Positions 8,350 through 17,040 of a stretch of DNA of 64,000 nt are shown here, in pieces. Numbering within the stretch: the stretch's first letter is position 1; the number at the start of each line of letters is the position of its first letter. This DNA is from Candidatus Endomicrobium neocapritermitis. Its GTDB lineage: Bacteria > Elusimicrobiota > Endomicrobiia > Endomicrobiales > Endomicrobiaceae. The translations under genes and the position numbers were made by a program. A model generated the notes under the pieces. The model worked only from the letters and a program-made list of their open reading frames with translations, ran no database searches and had not been told where the DNA came from. The DNA lies in the NCBI GenBank assembly GCA_009778325.1, contig WRJZ01000048.1, positions 24,645-88,644 of the forward strand. Reading direction: 5' to 3'.

Positions 8350-8838
8350 ATGAAAAATAACAAAGTTAATAACGAAGTTATTAATATTTTGTTTTGCGGG
8401 ACGGGCGGTCAGGGCGTTTTGACAGCGGCGGAAATTGTGTCGCTTGCGGCTATGTATGACGGGTTTCATACGAAAAAATCAGAAGTGCACGGAATGGCGC
8501 AGAGGGGCGGCTCCGTGGAGTCGCATGTCAGATTCGGCAGCTTAGTTGCCTCTCCTCTTATTGAAGCCGGCGCGGCGGATTTTATTGTTCCGTTTTATAA
8601 GCCCGAACGCGACAGGCTGATTGAGTATCTTTCTAAAGACGGCAAAGATTTTACGGCGGATTTGGAAGAAGCGCAACTTAATTGCAAAGATAAAAGATTT
8701 GTAAACACATATATGCTCGGACGGCTTTCAAAATATTTAAATTTGTCAAAAGAAAGCTGGCTGAAAGCTTTGGAAGCAGGTTTTAAAGGCAAACTCGTCG
8801 AAGAAAACCGGAAGGTTTTTTTAGACGCGGTAAAATGA
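8350..8838 (+). CDS. iorB: Indolepyruvate:ferredoxin oxidoreductase, beta subunit
   Basis: 162-residue gamma-domain subunit. It has the typical start NILFCGTGGQGVLTAAEIVSLAA and the segment KKSEVHGMAQRGGSVESHVRFG. It completes the IorAB enzyme with the preceding gene, 76 nt away, with a Shine-Dalgarno AAGGGG. It is somewhat shorter than many family members (about 190), the loss being in the C-terminal helices. In fermenting anaerobes this pair lets aromatic amino acids be oxidised after transamination. Confidence 0.94.
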   Translation: MKNNKVNNEVINILFCGTGGQGVLTAAEIVSLAAMYDGFHTKKSEVHGMAQRGGSVESHVRFGSLVASPLIEAGAADFIVPFYKPERDRLIEYLSKDGKDFTADLEEAQLNCKDKRFVNTYMLGRLSKYLNLSKESWLKALEAGFKGKLVEENRKVFLDAVK

Positions 8839-8857
8839 TTGAAGAAAAGGGCGCCCT

Positions 8858-9763
8858 GTGAAAAAAAGTTTTTTGCTTGTTATTATTTTGGAAATTTTGC
8901 TTATTGTTTTGCTGGTTTGGCTTTTGTATCTTTGGATACAGACGCAAAAAGCTTCGGACGGTTCATTTTTTGAAAGTATTAAGAGTTATTGGGGAGAAAT
9001 CCATCAAAATAAAAATACGCAAAACAAAACTTCCGTGAAAGAAAAACACGGACGCGCGGAGAAAGAATCGCGGCAATTTGACCCTGACCGAGATTCGTTT
9101 GTCAAAGACGAACAATATAACGAAGAAGTCGAAGAAATCGCAAAAACAATAACGCCCGGCGAGGAAAACGACTTTATCACCATGGCAAATGATTTTCATA
9201 GAGCGGGAAATTACCGGAAATCCATGCAATATTATGATGCCGCGATTAAAGTGAATCCTCAAAATGCAATGGCATATTGCAACAGATCTGCGTTAAAGAA
9301 CACTATTCTTGATTATGAGGGGGCCGTTGAGGACGCGTCGGCTGCCATAAAAATCAATCCGACTCCTTACGCATATCACAATAGAATTGCCGCGTACGAG
9401 AAACTTGGCAACCTGCCCGGCGCTTTAAATGATATTGAAGTTTATAAGGGTAACGATTGGCCTCATCAAGGGTATGCTTACTACCAAGAAGGCCGTTGTT
9501 ATATGCAGTCCGGAAATTACTTTCAAGATGAAGACTTCGGCAGTTTATATGTGCGAAACATGTATTACGAAATGGCCGTTAAAGCATTTGATGAGGCTGA
9601 GAATACGCTTTCGCATGAGTATAAAAAATATTTGTATGAAAGCCGCGGAGACTGTTATCTGGCGCTTGCAAATATTGAGAAAGCCAAAATCGATTATGCG
9701 AAAGCGGAAAGTTTAGGTTCGGAGTATGCCGGAAGCCAGTTAAAGAAATTGCAAAAGAATTAA
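8858..9763 (+). CDS. Membrane-anchored TPR protein
   Basis: 301 residues. There is one N-terminal transmembrane helix (residues about 5-27), a charged linker, then several tetratricopeptide repeats: ANDFHRAGNYRKSMQYYDAAIKVNPQNAMAYC, then CNRSALKNTILDYEGAVEDA and AYHNRIAAYEKLGNLPGAL. The start is GTG, 19 nt after iorB. Probably a scaffold facing one side of the inner membrane; no specific partner is evident. It sits in the same run as iorAB and paaK. Confidence 0.8.
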   Translation: MKKSFLLVIILEILLIVLLVWLLYLWIQTQKASDGSFFESIKSYWGEIHQNKNTQNKTSVKEKHGRAEKESRQFDPDRDSFVKDEQYNEEVEEIAKTITPGEENDFITMANDFHRAGNYRKSMQYYDAAIKVNPQNAMAYCNRSALKNTILDYEGAVEDASAAIKINPTPYAYHNRIAAYEKLGNLPGALNDIEVYKGNDWPHQGYAYYQEGRCYMQSGNYFQDEDFGSLYVRNMYYEMAVKAFDEAENTLSHEYKKYLYESRGDCYLALANIEKAKIDYAKAESLGSEYAGSQLKKLQKN

Positions 9764-9776
9764 AAAGAGGACGTTT

Positions 9777-11078
9777 ATGATTTTCAACGAGAAGTTTGAA
9801 ACGATGGATCTGCGGGATTTGAAAAATTTGCAGTCCGAAAGGCTGCGAAATCTTGCGGATTACGTTTATAAGAATTCTCCTGTTTATAAAAAAAAGATTG
9901 ACGAAAGCGGTTTTTCCGTTTCGGACATTAAAACGACAGACGACATAACAAAACTTCCGTTTACCACAAAAGACGATTTAAGAGATTTTTATCCTTTCGG
10001 ATTGTTTTCAAAAGACGTTAAAAATATAGCTGAATTTCATGTTTCAAGCGGCACGACCGGAAATCCGGTTGTTTCCGGATATTCTAAAGATGACGTAAAG
10101 CTTTGGGCGGAAGTTTCGGCGCGTTCCATTGCGGCCGCGGGAGGACTGCCAGGCGATATTATCCAGATTGCTTACGGATACGGCCTTTTTACGGGCGGGC
10201 TCGGTCTTCATTACGGCGCTTTGGAAATCGGCGCGGCTATAATGCCGATGTCGTCGGGGCAGACAAAAAGGCAGATAAAACTTATGCAGGATTTTAAGCC
10301 AAGAATTGTCGCGTGCACGCCGAGCTTTGCTTTATATATGGCCGAAGAAGCCAAAGAAATGGGCATTGACCCGAAAACTTCTTCCTGGGAAGTGGGCATT
10401 TTCGGCGCGGAACCGTGGACAGAAGCCTTAAGAAGCGAAATAGAAAACTCGCTGGGCTTAACGGCAACCGATATTTACGGGCTTTCGGAAATTATCGGCC
10501 CGGGAGTGGCTCAGGAGTGCCATCTCAAAACCGGGCTGCATATATGGTCTGACGTTTTTTATCCTGAAATTATCAATCCCGAAACAAATCTCCCGGTTAA
10601 AGAAGGCGAAAGCGGAGAACTTGTTATAACTACCCTTACAAGAACAGGTATGCCATTGCTTCGCTATAGAACAAGAGACATAGTATCTTTAAATAACGAA
10701 CTTTGTTCGTGTGGGAGGACGGCTCCGCGTATCAGCAAAATTGCGGGCAGAACCGATGATATGATAGTTGTGCGCGGAATAAACGTTTTCCCCACTCAGA
10801 TAGAGTATGCGCTTTTGCAGGTTGAGGGAACGCTTCCGAACTATCAGATAGTTGTAAGCAGAGAAGCGCACGGGCTCGACACCATAGAGGTGCAGGTTGA
10901 AATCGATGAAAAAGCTTTCTCGGACCAGATAAAAGTGCTTGAAGCGCTTAAAAATAAAATCAAAAAGAGCATTGAAAATACAATACTTGTCGGCGTGACG
11001 GTTAAACTTGTAGGCCCGAAAACGATTGTGAGGAACGAAGGGAAAGCCAAAAGAGTGATTGATAATAGGAAGATTTAA
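9777..11078 (+). CDS. paaK: Phenylacetate-CoA ligase family protein
   Basis: 433-residue AMP-forming CoA ligase of the PaaK type. Motifs: the phosphate loop FHVSSGTTGNPVV, IYGLSEIIGPGVAQEC, then LLRYRTRDI, SCGRTAPRISKIAGRTDDMIVVRGINVFPTQIE, and the C-terminal lysine region IVRNEGKAKRV. With IorAB it would interconvert aryl acetates and their CoA esters; run toward ATP synthesis it would give energy from aromatic amino acid fermentation, an inference from similar clusters. It starts 13 nt after the TPR gene with AAGAGG. A 15-bp palindrome (ACGAACTTTGTTCGT, 10696-10710) lies in the coding region. Confidence 0.93.
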   Translation: MIFNEKFETMDLRDLKNLQSERLRNLADYVYKNSPVYKKKIDESGFSVSDIKTTDDITKLPFTTKDDLRDFYPFGLFSKDVKNIAEFHVSSGTTGNPVVSGYSKDDVKLWAEVSARSIAAAGGLPGDIIQIAYGYGLFTGGLGLHYGALEIGAAIMPMSSGQTKRQIKLMQDFKPRIVACTPSFALYMAEEAKEMGIDPKTSSWEVGIFGAEPWTEALRSEIENSLGLTATDIYGLSEIIGPGVAQECHLKTGLHIWSDVFYPEIINPETNLPVKEGESGELVITTLTRTGMPLLRYRTRDIVSLNNELCSCGRTAPRISKIAGRTDDMIVVRGINVFPTQIEYALLQVEGTLPNYQIVVSREAHGLDTIEVQVEIDEKAFSDQIKVLEALKNKIKKSIENTILVGVTVKLVGPKTIVRNEGKAKRVIDNRKI

Positions 11079-11080
11079 AC

Positions 11081-11227
11081 GGCGGAAGCTGAGAAGTTGG
11101 GAAGCTGGGAAGTTGAGCAACGACAAGAATGACAGAAGTCGGGAAGATAGGATGATAAGAAGTTGAGCAACGGCAAAGAATTTAATGACCACAGCTCCTC
11201 TCAGCATCTCAACTTCCCAGCTTCTAA
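11081..11227. repeat. Intergenic inverted repeat, GAAGCTGGGAAGTTGAG family
   Basis: Left arm GAAGCTGAGAAGTTGGGAAG pairs with right arm CTCAACTTCCCAGCTTC. The middle holds two related GTTGAGCAACGRCAAGAAT-like stretches. It lies upstream of the membrane protein gene at 11238 and ends just before its AAAAGG Shine-Dalgarno. Confidence 0.85.
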
Positions 11228-11237
11228 AAGGATTTCA

Positions 11238-11996
11238 ATGAACGATTTTTCATTTTCCGGAGTTTTCAGAGCCGCTTTTAATACGTTGATAAAAAATTTT
11301 ACGGATATTTTTTTTATTTCCGTTCTTTCGGCGGCTTCGGTTTTATTTATAAGTTTGTTTTTGAATTCTCTTTTTTTGAGCCGCGTAAACTCTGTAATGG
11401 GCGCGGCGCTTAGCGCCTCAGATTACGTAAAGACGACAAATCCTTTCCTGCTTTTTTCCGTTTATGCGGGTTTGGTTTTAATATTTGCGGCGTTATTTCT
11501 GTTTTTTATGGCTTCGGCGCTGCTGCCTTTGTGCAAAGGCAATGTAATGAGGCTTAAAAATTATATTCCTTCATTTTCGTCTGCCGCGAAATTTGTTTTT
11601 GCAGCGGTAATATTTTTTGCCGTTTTCGGATTTATAATATTAGCGGGACCTTCGTTTGCCGGATATATTTCCGCGGGAGGCGGTTATAATGCCGGAGTGT
11701 TCGCAGTATCGGCGATTTCTTTCGCGCTGCTTGCGGTATTTGTTATTTGCGCGCTGAAGTACTCGTTATTTTTTATTGCGCTGCTTGAAAATGCCGGATT
11801 AAAAGAAGCGTTTAAAAAGAGCAAAAAGCTGACAAACGGGCAGAAAATGAAAATTTTCGTATTGTTTTCGCTGTTGTTTTTGATAAATTTTGCCGGTAAA
11901 TTTTTGATTTTTTTTCTGCTTGTCACAGTGCCGTTTTCAATTATTGCCGTGATTTATGTTTATTTAGAGCTGGATGAAACGGCAATTAACAATTAA
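11238..11996 (+). CDS. Multi-pass membrane protein, paralogue 1
   Basis: 252 residues with about six hydrophobic helices. The N-terminal amphipathic stretch SGVFRAAFNTLIKNFTDIFF and the motif LKEAFKKSKKLTNGQKMKIF near residue 190 recur in the next proteins, so this is one unit of a small paralogous family (compare 12124, 12893 and 15193). The fold recalls DUF975/YciC-type proteins, but I cannot assign a function. ATG 11238 is chosen for the Shine-Dalgarno AAAAGG; upstream frame is repeat. The final codons (ETAINN) come from the following repeat. Confidence 0.75.
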   Translation: MNDFSFSGVFRAAFNTLIKNFTDIFFISVLSAASVLFISLFLNSLFLSRVNSVMGAALSASDYVKTTNPFLLFSVYAGLVLIFAALFLFFMASALLPLCKGNVMRLKNYIPSFSSAAKFVFAAVIFFAVFGFIILAGPSFAGYISAGGGYNAGVFAVSAISFALLAVFVICALKYSLFFIALLENAGLKEAFKKSKKLTNGQKMKIFVLFSLLFLINFAGKFLIFFLLVTVPFSIIAVIYVYLELDETAINN

Positions 11997-12105
11997 CAGT
12001 TAACAATGAATAATGTCGGAGTTTCGCATAAGCGAAACCTAATTAATAAGTTTTCGCAAGGCGAAAACACAATAATTATTAATTATTATTTGTTAATTGT
12101 TAATT
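11981..12105. repeat. Intergenic inverted repeat, AATTAACAATTAACA family
   Basis: Arms GGCAATTAACAATTAACAGT and ATTTGTTAATTGTTAATTGG enclose hairpins GTTTCGCATAAGCGAAAC and GTTTTCGCAAGGCGAAAAC. It carries the stop codon of the preceding gene. Confidence 0.9.
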
Positions 12106-12123
12106 GGATATGGGGAGCGTAAA

Positions 12124-12870
12124 ATGTCTTTTATTTCTTTGGATAAAAATAATTTTATCGCGGCGTTTAATCTGTTTTCTAAAACCGTAAAAAATAATTT
12201 TGCGCGGCTTTGCGGAATCATTGCCGGTTACTCCGTAATTTTCGGGCTTATTTATTTTACGGTAATGCGTAACAACGATTTTCTAAGCGGCCTGCTTGCC
12301 GTGCTGCTGCTGTTATCGTTTATATCGGTTTCCGCGCCTTTGTTCGCGGAAAAAGACCTCAGAATTTCGGATATGTTTCCAAACTGGAAGTTTGCGGGGT
12401 ATTCGTTAATTATTATTTGCGTTGTTTCCATATTTTTGTTTCCCGTAAAACTTTTTACAAGAATGCTGTTTAACGGCATATTGCAGCTTTTTATTGATTA
12501 TAGCATGAACGGATTTGTAAATGTTTTTTTTACGATTCTAACGCTTTTTTCCGGATTTTTTGTATTTTTTACTGTTTTAGATTTTAACAGAAAGCCTAAA
12601 ATAGACCAGCCGGTAATAAATTCCGCGGAGATTTTAATATCAAACTGGTTGCTTGTTATGGCTTTTACCGCCGTTGGTACGATTTTAATTGCTTTTATTC
12701 CGTATTTGGACGCGCCCAGAAGCTTTTCTTTTCCGGCGTATATGATAATATGCCTTTTTCTTACGGCGGTTTATTATGTTGTAAAACCTGAAGATGAAGA
12801 ATATATTGGCGCAGACAAAAAAGCCGAAATGGAAGAAGTCAGACTTCCAAAAATGAAAATTACAACTTGA
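12124..12870 (+). CDS. Multi-pass membrane protein, paralogue 2
   Basis: 248 residues, mostly hydrophobic, about six membrane helices and a charged C-terminal tail (EEYIGADKKAEMEEVRLPK). The opening NFIAAFNLFSKTVKNNFARL matches the opening amphipathic motif of the neighbouring membrane genes. It lacks the clear NGQKMK-like internal motif, so it is the most diverged copy. Start ATG 12124 has GGGGAG upstream. Function unknown; co-directional with iorAB/paaK. Confidence 0.72.
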   Translation: MSFISLDKNNFIAAFNLFSKTVKNNFARLCGIIAGYSVIFGLIYFTVMRNNDFLSGLLAVLLLLSFISVSAPLFAEKDLRISDMFPNWKFAGYSLIIICVVSIFLFPVKLFTRMLFNGILQLFIDYSMNGFVNVFFTILTLFSGFFVFFTVLDFNRKPKIDQPVINSAEILISNWLLVMAFTAVGTILIAFIPYLDAPRSFSFPAYMIICLFLTAVYYVVKPEDEEYIGADKKAEMEEVRLPKMKITT

Positions 12871-12892
12871 TTTTGAGTTCGAGGGGAAAAAA

Positions 12893-14554
12893 ATGAATAC
12901 CGGAGAGCGGCAGGAGCAGTATGAAGGCTGGGTAATTGTTGATATTTTTAAACTTATGCTGGCAACGTTTAAAAATAATTTTGCAGGCATGATGCTTATT
13001 TTAGTTTTTTACGGCGCTTTAGCCGTTGTTGTAAATTGGGCTTTTAGCGGCGAAGCAGTAATGCGGACATTGCTAATTGGCACGGCTGCTATGTCAATAA
13101 TATCGGTTTTGCGCACCGCTTTTGAAAACGGAAAGCTCAAACCCGACTCTGCTTTACCGCGTTTTGCTTTTATACTGAAGATTTTTTTATCTCTTATTGT
13201 TATTGCGGCCGTAATAGCTCTGCTCTGCTTTATTTTTGTAATAATATCGATTTTGTGCGGATATATTCTCAAAGCGGTTTTTGGAAAAACAATATCCCCG
13301 GACAGTGTTTACATGATTGCCGGCGCCATAGTATTCGTAAATCTTTTGATAGGCGCGTATTTTTCGTTTTGTTTTATAGCTTTTTCCGGAAAAAGCGGGC
13401 TTTGGGAATCTTTTGGAACGGCCGCAAGAATTTTTACGGAAAACAAGCTCGCTGTTTTTTTAATTTTCGGCATTTTGTCAGCCGCGATAACATATTTAAT
13501 GTCGTCATATGTTGTTCCGCTTATGTCTTTTTACTTTGGACATGATCTCTCAAGCGCGAAGAAAGCCGCGGAGTGTTTTGGTTTTTTAAGCAGCAATGTA
13601 GCGTTTGTTTTTTCGGCGCTTATGCCTTTGTACTGGATGCTGCTGATGTCGGTTTATTTTACATTAGGGCATGAAGGAGCCGTTATTAAAGACGTAGGCA
13701 ATTCGCCTGTTTTCGGCGCCTACATTTTCTCTACCAGAGCCGGACAGGAAGCTGACGAAGAAATACAGACGGAAGAAAGCGTTTCCGATAATTTTTCTTT
13801 GCAGGACACTTTTTATTTTTCATGGAATATATATAAAAAACTGTCCATGGAACTTACATCGGGAATAATCGCCGTATACGCTGTTTTTATTTCCGTGTGC
13901 GCGGCGGCCTTTTTAATATTGCGTCAAGTGTCAGTTCTGCCTGATATTTTTGCCGGAAAATATCCGCATTTAGGCCGAACGTTTATTTGTCTGGCGGCGG
14001 CGCTGCTTGTTTATTATGCGCTGATGTTTTTATATATTTCTTATGTGCGCGGTTATTTCAGAGGGAAAGGCATGTCTTTTCGCAACTTTTTCCCGGCTTT
14101 GAGGGTTAGCGGGAGATTTTTGGCTTTTACGGCTTTTATAGCCGCTTTTCTATTGTCAATTCCGTTTATATTGGAAAAAGCGGAAATTCTTTTGCGGTTT
14201 TTCACAAAAAGTTATTCTCTTCCTTTTACGCCGTTTGCCGCCGGACTGTCGCTTATATTTGCCGTTATAGCCGTTTACGCTTTAGTATCGCTTTTTTATG
14301 TGCCGGTTTTTATTTTGGACGGTCATACTTTTTCGGATTCGCTTAACAGGTGCACGCAGATGATGACGGGGCAAAGAATGGCATTTTTCTCTATTTTATT
14401 CCTTTTGCTTCTTTTAAATGCCGCGGGACACGCGCTTATTATAGGATGGATATTTACGGTGCCGTTTTCAGTTCTTGCGGTTATGCAGATATATAGCACG
14501 GTTTCTGTCGGATACAGCAAATATCACGAAGATGTTGTTAAGGATGAAGAATAG
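12893..14554 (+). CDS. Multi-pass membrane protein with two tandem units
   Basis: 553 residues made of two copies of the roughly 250-residue unit seen in the adjacent genes. Unit one has FKLMLATFKNNFAGMMLILV and later GLWESFGTAARIFTENKLAVF; unit two has YFSWNIYKKLSMELTSGIIA and later FSDSLNRCTQMMTGQRMAFF. A hydrophilic linker near residues 285-305 (QEADEEIQTEESVSDN) separates them. This is a gene fusion or internal duplication. Start ATG with GAGGGG just before it. Role unknown; an inner-membrane protein by composition. Confidence 0.78.
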   Translation: MNTGERQEQYEGWVIVDIFKLMLATFKNNFAGMMLILVFYGALAVVVNWAFSGEAVMRTLLIGTAAMSIISVLRTAFENGKLKPDSALPRFAFILKIFLSLIVIAAVIALLCFIFVIISILCGYILKAVFGKTISPDSVYMIAGAIVFVNLLIGAYFSFCFIAFSGKSGLWESFGTAARIFTENKLAVFLIFGILSAAITYLMSSYVVPLMSFYFGHDLSSAKKAAECFGFLSSNVAFVFSALMPLYWMLLMSVYFTLGHEGAVIKDVGNSPVFGAYIFSTRAGQEADEEIQTEESVSDNFSLQDTFYFSWNIYKKLSMELTSGIIAVYAVFISVCAAAFLILRQVSVLPDIFAGKYPHLGRTFICLAAALLVYYALMFLYISYVRGYFRGKGMSFRNFFPALRVSGRFLAFTAFIAAFLLSIPFILEKAEILLRFFTKSYSLPFTPFAAGLSLIFAVIAVYALVSLFYVPVFILDGHTFSDSLNRCTQMMTGQRMAFFSILFLLLLLNAAGHALIIGWIFTVPFSVLAVMQIYSTVSVGYSKYHEDVVKDEE

Positions 14555-14555
14555 T

Positions 14556-14659
14556 ACGGCAATTACAAATTACGAATTACAAATCAACGGCAACTACGGC
14601 GCCCCCCTCAGAAGGAGGGAAATTAGTTTTTTCATCTTTGATTCGTAATTGCCGTTAAA
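14556..14659. repeat. Intergenic inverted repeat, ATTACGAATTAC family
   Basis: Arms CGGCAATTACAAATTACGAA and TTTGATTCGTAATTGCCG surround a small hairpin CCCCCTCAGAAGGAGGG. The right end GCCGTTAAAA runs directly into the GGGG ribosome-binding site of the ACT gene. Confidence 0.9.
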
Positions 14660-14670
14660 AGGGGTGTTAA

Positions 14671-15102
14671 ATGAAAATTACGCAAATGTCGGTTTTTATT
14701 GAAAATACCAAAGGAAAACTTTATGCGCTCTGCGATATTTTGGGAAGGAATAAAATAAATATAAAAGCTTTGACACTTGCGGAAAGCCCTGAGTTCGGCA
14801 TTGTGCGCCTTGTCGTTGATAAAGCGGAAGACGCCGTAAAACTTTTGAAAGAGAACGGATTTATCGCTTCAATCGCGGACATTGTCGCCGTGGAAGTTTC
14901 GGATAATCCCGGAGGGCTGGCTTCGGCTTTGAAGGTTTTGGCGGACAATGATATTAATATTGAGTATATGTACGGTTTTGTAGAAAAAGCTTCGGATAAA
15001 GCTTTGATGGTTTTTAAATTCGAAGATATAGACAGGGCAATAGCGGTTTTGTGCAAAAACGGCGTTTCGATAATTTCTAAAGATAAAATATGCCAGCTTT
15101 AA
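14671..15102 (+). CDS. Tandem ACT-domain protein
   Basis: 143 residues forming two ACT domains: residues 1-70 (KITQMSVFIENTKGKLYALC ... NIKALTLAESPEFGIVRLVV) and 71-143 (VAVEVSDNPGGLASALKVLADNDINIEYMY). ACT pairs bind amino acids. Such a gene beside iorAB and paaK is common and suggests sensing of an aromatic or branched amino acid, but its direct partner is not known. Start ATG with GGGG from the end of the preceding repeat. Confidence 0.9.
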   Translation: MKITQMSVFIENTKGKLYALCDILGRNKINIKALTLAESPEFGIVRLVVDKAEDAVKLLKENGFIASIADIVAVEVSDNPGGLASALKVLADNDINIEYMYGFVEKASDKALMVFKFEDIDRAIAVLCKNGVSIISKDKICQL

Positions 15103-15107
15103 CCGCA

Positions 15108-15148
15108 GGGTGTGTTAACGCATGCGCGTAATATGCGTTAACACGCCC
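15108..15148. repeat. Strong 16-bp hairpin after the ACT gene
   Basis: GGGTGTGTTAACGCAT and ATGCGTTAACACGCCC pair with one G-T mismatch around a 9-nt loop. There is no T tract, so it is not a typical terminator. Its sequence is unlike the other repeat families. Confidence 0.8.
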
Positions 15149-15192
15149 TAGTCTGCAATAACGGATAAAATATTATTTTGGGAGAGCATACC

Positions 15193-16452
15193 ATGGAAAA
15201 ACTCATTGGATTTGTTGTTCATGTTTTTGAAAATGTTTGGCATAAGTTTAAAATTAATCCTGCTCTTATTGTAACGGGAAGCATTATTTTAGCGGCTCTT
15301 TTTCTGCTAAGCGTAATGAGTCCTTTTCCTTTATTTTCCACTTATGACATAATTATAAAAACCGCTTTAATCGCAGTAGCTTTTATTTTGGCCAAAATAT
15401 GCGTGGTGACTGTCGGAGAAATGAAAATAGATTCAGAGACCCTGCATATTGTATTGTTTCAAAATCTTGTAAATCCTCTGATTTTTTGCGTTATATTTGC
15501 CGTTGTTTTCGGAACGCTTGTTTTTATAGGCGTTCTTCCTTTTATGCTTCTGCATTTGGATGAGAAATTTTATATTATTGTTGCCGCGGCAGCGTCCGGC
15601 ATTGCGGCTTTTGCATTATTTCCCATCGCGGTACTGTCCATGCTTTTCTCTTATGAAGGAAAATCTTTTTCTGAAGCCGTTTTCTGCGCAAAAGAAATTC
15701 TTAAAGGAAGGCGCGGACGGATGTATTTTCTGACGTTTTCGCTTATTCTTATAGCGCTGTTTTTAAAGCTTACTTATGTGGGAATGCTTATACTCTTTCC
15801 TCTTGTAATAATGGTTCTGGCTCAGGCGAGAGAATCTTTGGTAAAAAGCGAAGAGGAAGAAAAAATCGAAAAAATCGAAGTAAAAAAAAGTTACCGCCCG
15901 GGATTTGATTATTCGCAAAATCACGGCGTTAACAGAACGCTGGCGCCTGAAAGAAAAGAAAGTGACTTTATTAAAAAAGATTCCGGCAGCGCCGAACCGG
16001 CACCATTCAAGATAAGTAACGGACAGAAATCCGTGACTGTTGAAATTGCAGATATAGAAACAGAAAAGAAAAACAGCAGGATTTTGAGCGCCGCCGAATA
16101 TGAGGCTCCTGAAACCGAAGAAGAGAAATTAGTCGAATTTATGAAGGGCGACATTTTGTATGAAAATGAGAAAGAAGAAAAAATTGAGGTGGAAGTAGAA
16201 AAGAACGATAAAGACGCGGATGAGGATACGGAAAAGAAGAGCAATGAAGACGTTGAGCATGATATTGAAATAGAGATTGAAAAAGATATAAAAGATACAA
16301 AAACAGAACAAAAATCAGGCAAAGCTTATCTTGAAGATTTCGGGACTATAAAAAGGGGAGACGTTAAATCCAGGCCCAATAAGGAAATAAATAAAAGCAG
16401 CGGAAACGGCAGTTATCTTGACAACTTCGGAAACCTCAAAAAAAATAAATAG
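15193..16452 (+). CDS. Membrane protein with long acidic C-terminal tail, paralogue 4
   Basis: 419 residues. The first 215 residues are about six membrane helices resembling the unit at 11238-14554 (VHVFENVWHKFKINPALIV; later FSEAVFCAKEILKGRRGRMYF). The rest is a cytoplasmic or periplasmic tail of E/K-rich low-complexity sequence ending in two copies of a short motif (AYLEDFGTIKRGD and SYLDNFGNLKKNK). ATG 15193 is chosen for GGGAGAG upstream over a TTG at 15178. The repeated tail motif suggests a peptide that docks to something. Function unknown. Confidence 0.75.
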   Translation: MEKLIGFVVHVFENVWHKFKINPALIVTGSIILAALFLLSVMSPFPLFSTYDIIIKTALIAVAFILAKICVVTVGEMKIDSETLHIVLFQNLVNPLIFCVIFAVVFGTLVFIGVLPFMLLHLDEKFYIIVAAAASGIAAFALFPIAVLSMLFSYEGKSFSEAVFCAKEILKGRRGRMYFLTFSLILIALFLKLTYVGMLILFPLVIMVLAQARESLVKSEEEEKIEKIEVKKSYRPGFDYSQNHGVNRTLAPERKESDFIKKDSGSAEPAPFKISNGQKSVTVEIADIETEKKNSRILSAAEYEAPETEEEKLVEFMKGDILYENEKEEKIEVEVEKNDKDADEDTEKKSNEDVEHDIEIEIEKDIKDTKTEQKSGKAYLEDFGTIKRGDVKSRPNKEINKSSGNGSYLDNFGNLKKNK

Positions 16453-16453
16453 T

Positions 16454-16532
16454 GCGGAAAGACGCGCAGACGTGCGGATACGTGTAACGGCAGGTACAAA
16501 GTCTTTGCTATGCGTCAATGCATCTATGCATC
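16454..16532. repeat. Intergenic inverted repeat, ATGCATC/GATGCGT family
   Basis: Left part GCGCAGACGTGCGGATACGT pairs loosely with TATGCGTCAATGCATCTATG; the core reads AACGGCAGGTACAAAGTCTT. It sits directly before the CoA-binding gene, which lacks a Shine-Dalgarno. Confidence 0.65.
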
Positions 16533-16543
16533 CTATCTCAAAT

Positions 16544-16918
16544 ATGATGAAAGATAAAATAATTGCCGTTGCGGGAGTAAATGATAATCCGGAAAAATTC
16601 GGACACAGAATTTTTTTTGGTTTATGCGAAGCCGGATATAATGTTTTTCCCGTAGGCGTGCGAGGCGGAGAAGTAAAAGGCGTGAAAATTTTTAAAACTC
16701 TTGCCGAGCTTTCTCAAAAGCAAAAGCCGGATTTGGTTATAACCGTTGTTCCGCCGGCAGGCACGGATAAAATTGTTGATGACTGCATAAATCTCGGGAT
16801 AAAAGAAATATGGATGCAGCCCGGCTCGCAGTCTCCCGAAGGAATTAAAAAAGCGGAAGCAGCTGGAATAAAAGTAACGCAGCGCGGATGTTTTATGGTA
16901 TTCGAAGGTGTTTGGTGA
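16544..16918 (+). CDS. CoA-binding domain protein (YccU-like)
   Basis: 125-residue Rossmann-fold CoA-binding protein: AVAGVNDNPEKFGHRIFFGL, PVGVRGGEVKGVKIFKTLAEL, then DLVITVVPPAGTDKIVDDCI and KEIWMQPGSQSPEGIKKAEAAGIKV, ending with RGCFMVF. The family length is about 125-140. Start is ambiguous between the ATGs at 16544 and 16547; neither has a Shine-Dalgarno, and a repeat abuts them, so translation may be weak or the signal was lost. Upstream in-frame sequence is repeat. Confidence 0.85.
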   Translation: MMKDKIIAVAGVNDNPEKFGHRIFFGLCEAGYNVFPVGVRGGEVKGVKIFKTLAELSQKQKPDLVITVVPPAGTDKIVDDCINLGIKEIWMQPGSQSPEGIKKAEAAGIKVTQRGCFMVFEGVW

Positions 16919-16919
16919 A

Positions 16920-17022
16920 GAAGACGCACAGATGTATGGATGTGCGGACGCGTGGATGCATAGCAACGACTTTTGCTTTTACTACGCCTTATGCATCCAG
17001 GTCCCTAAACTTCCGCCGTTAG
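16920..17022. repeat. Intergenic inverted repeat, GTGCGGACGCGTGGATGC family
   Basis: Left arm has GACGCACAGATGTATGGATG and GCGTGGATGCATAGCAACGA; right side has TTATGCATCCAGG and CCGCCGTTAG. The centre GACTTTTGCTTTTAC resembles the shared core. Arm pairing is imperfect. Confidence 0.65.
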
Positions 17023-17040
17023 AAGATGCAGAAATAAACA

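Noticed and set aside
11163..11237. N-terminal extension of the first membrane paralogue
   Set aside because: Repeat-encoded, and the Shine-Dalgarno supports the ATG at 11238.
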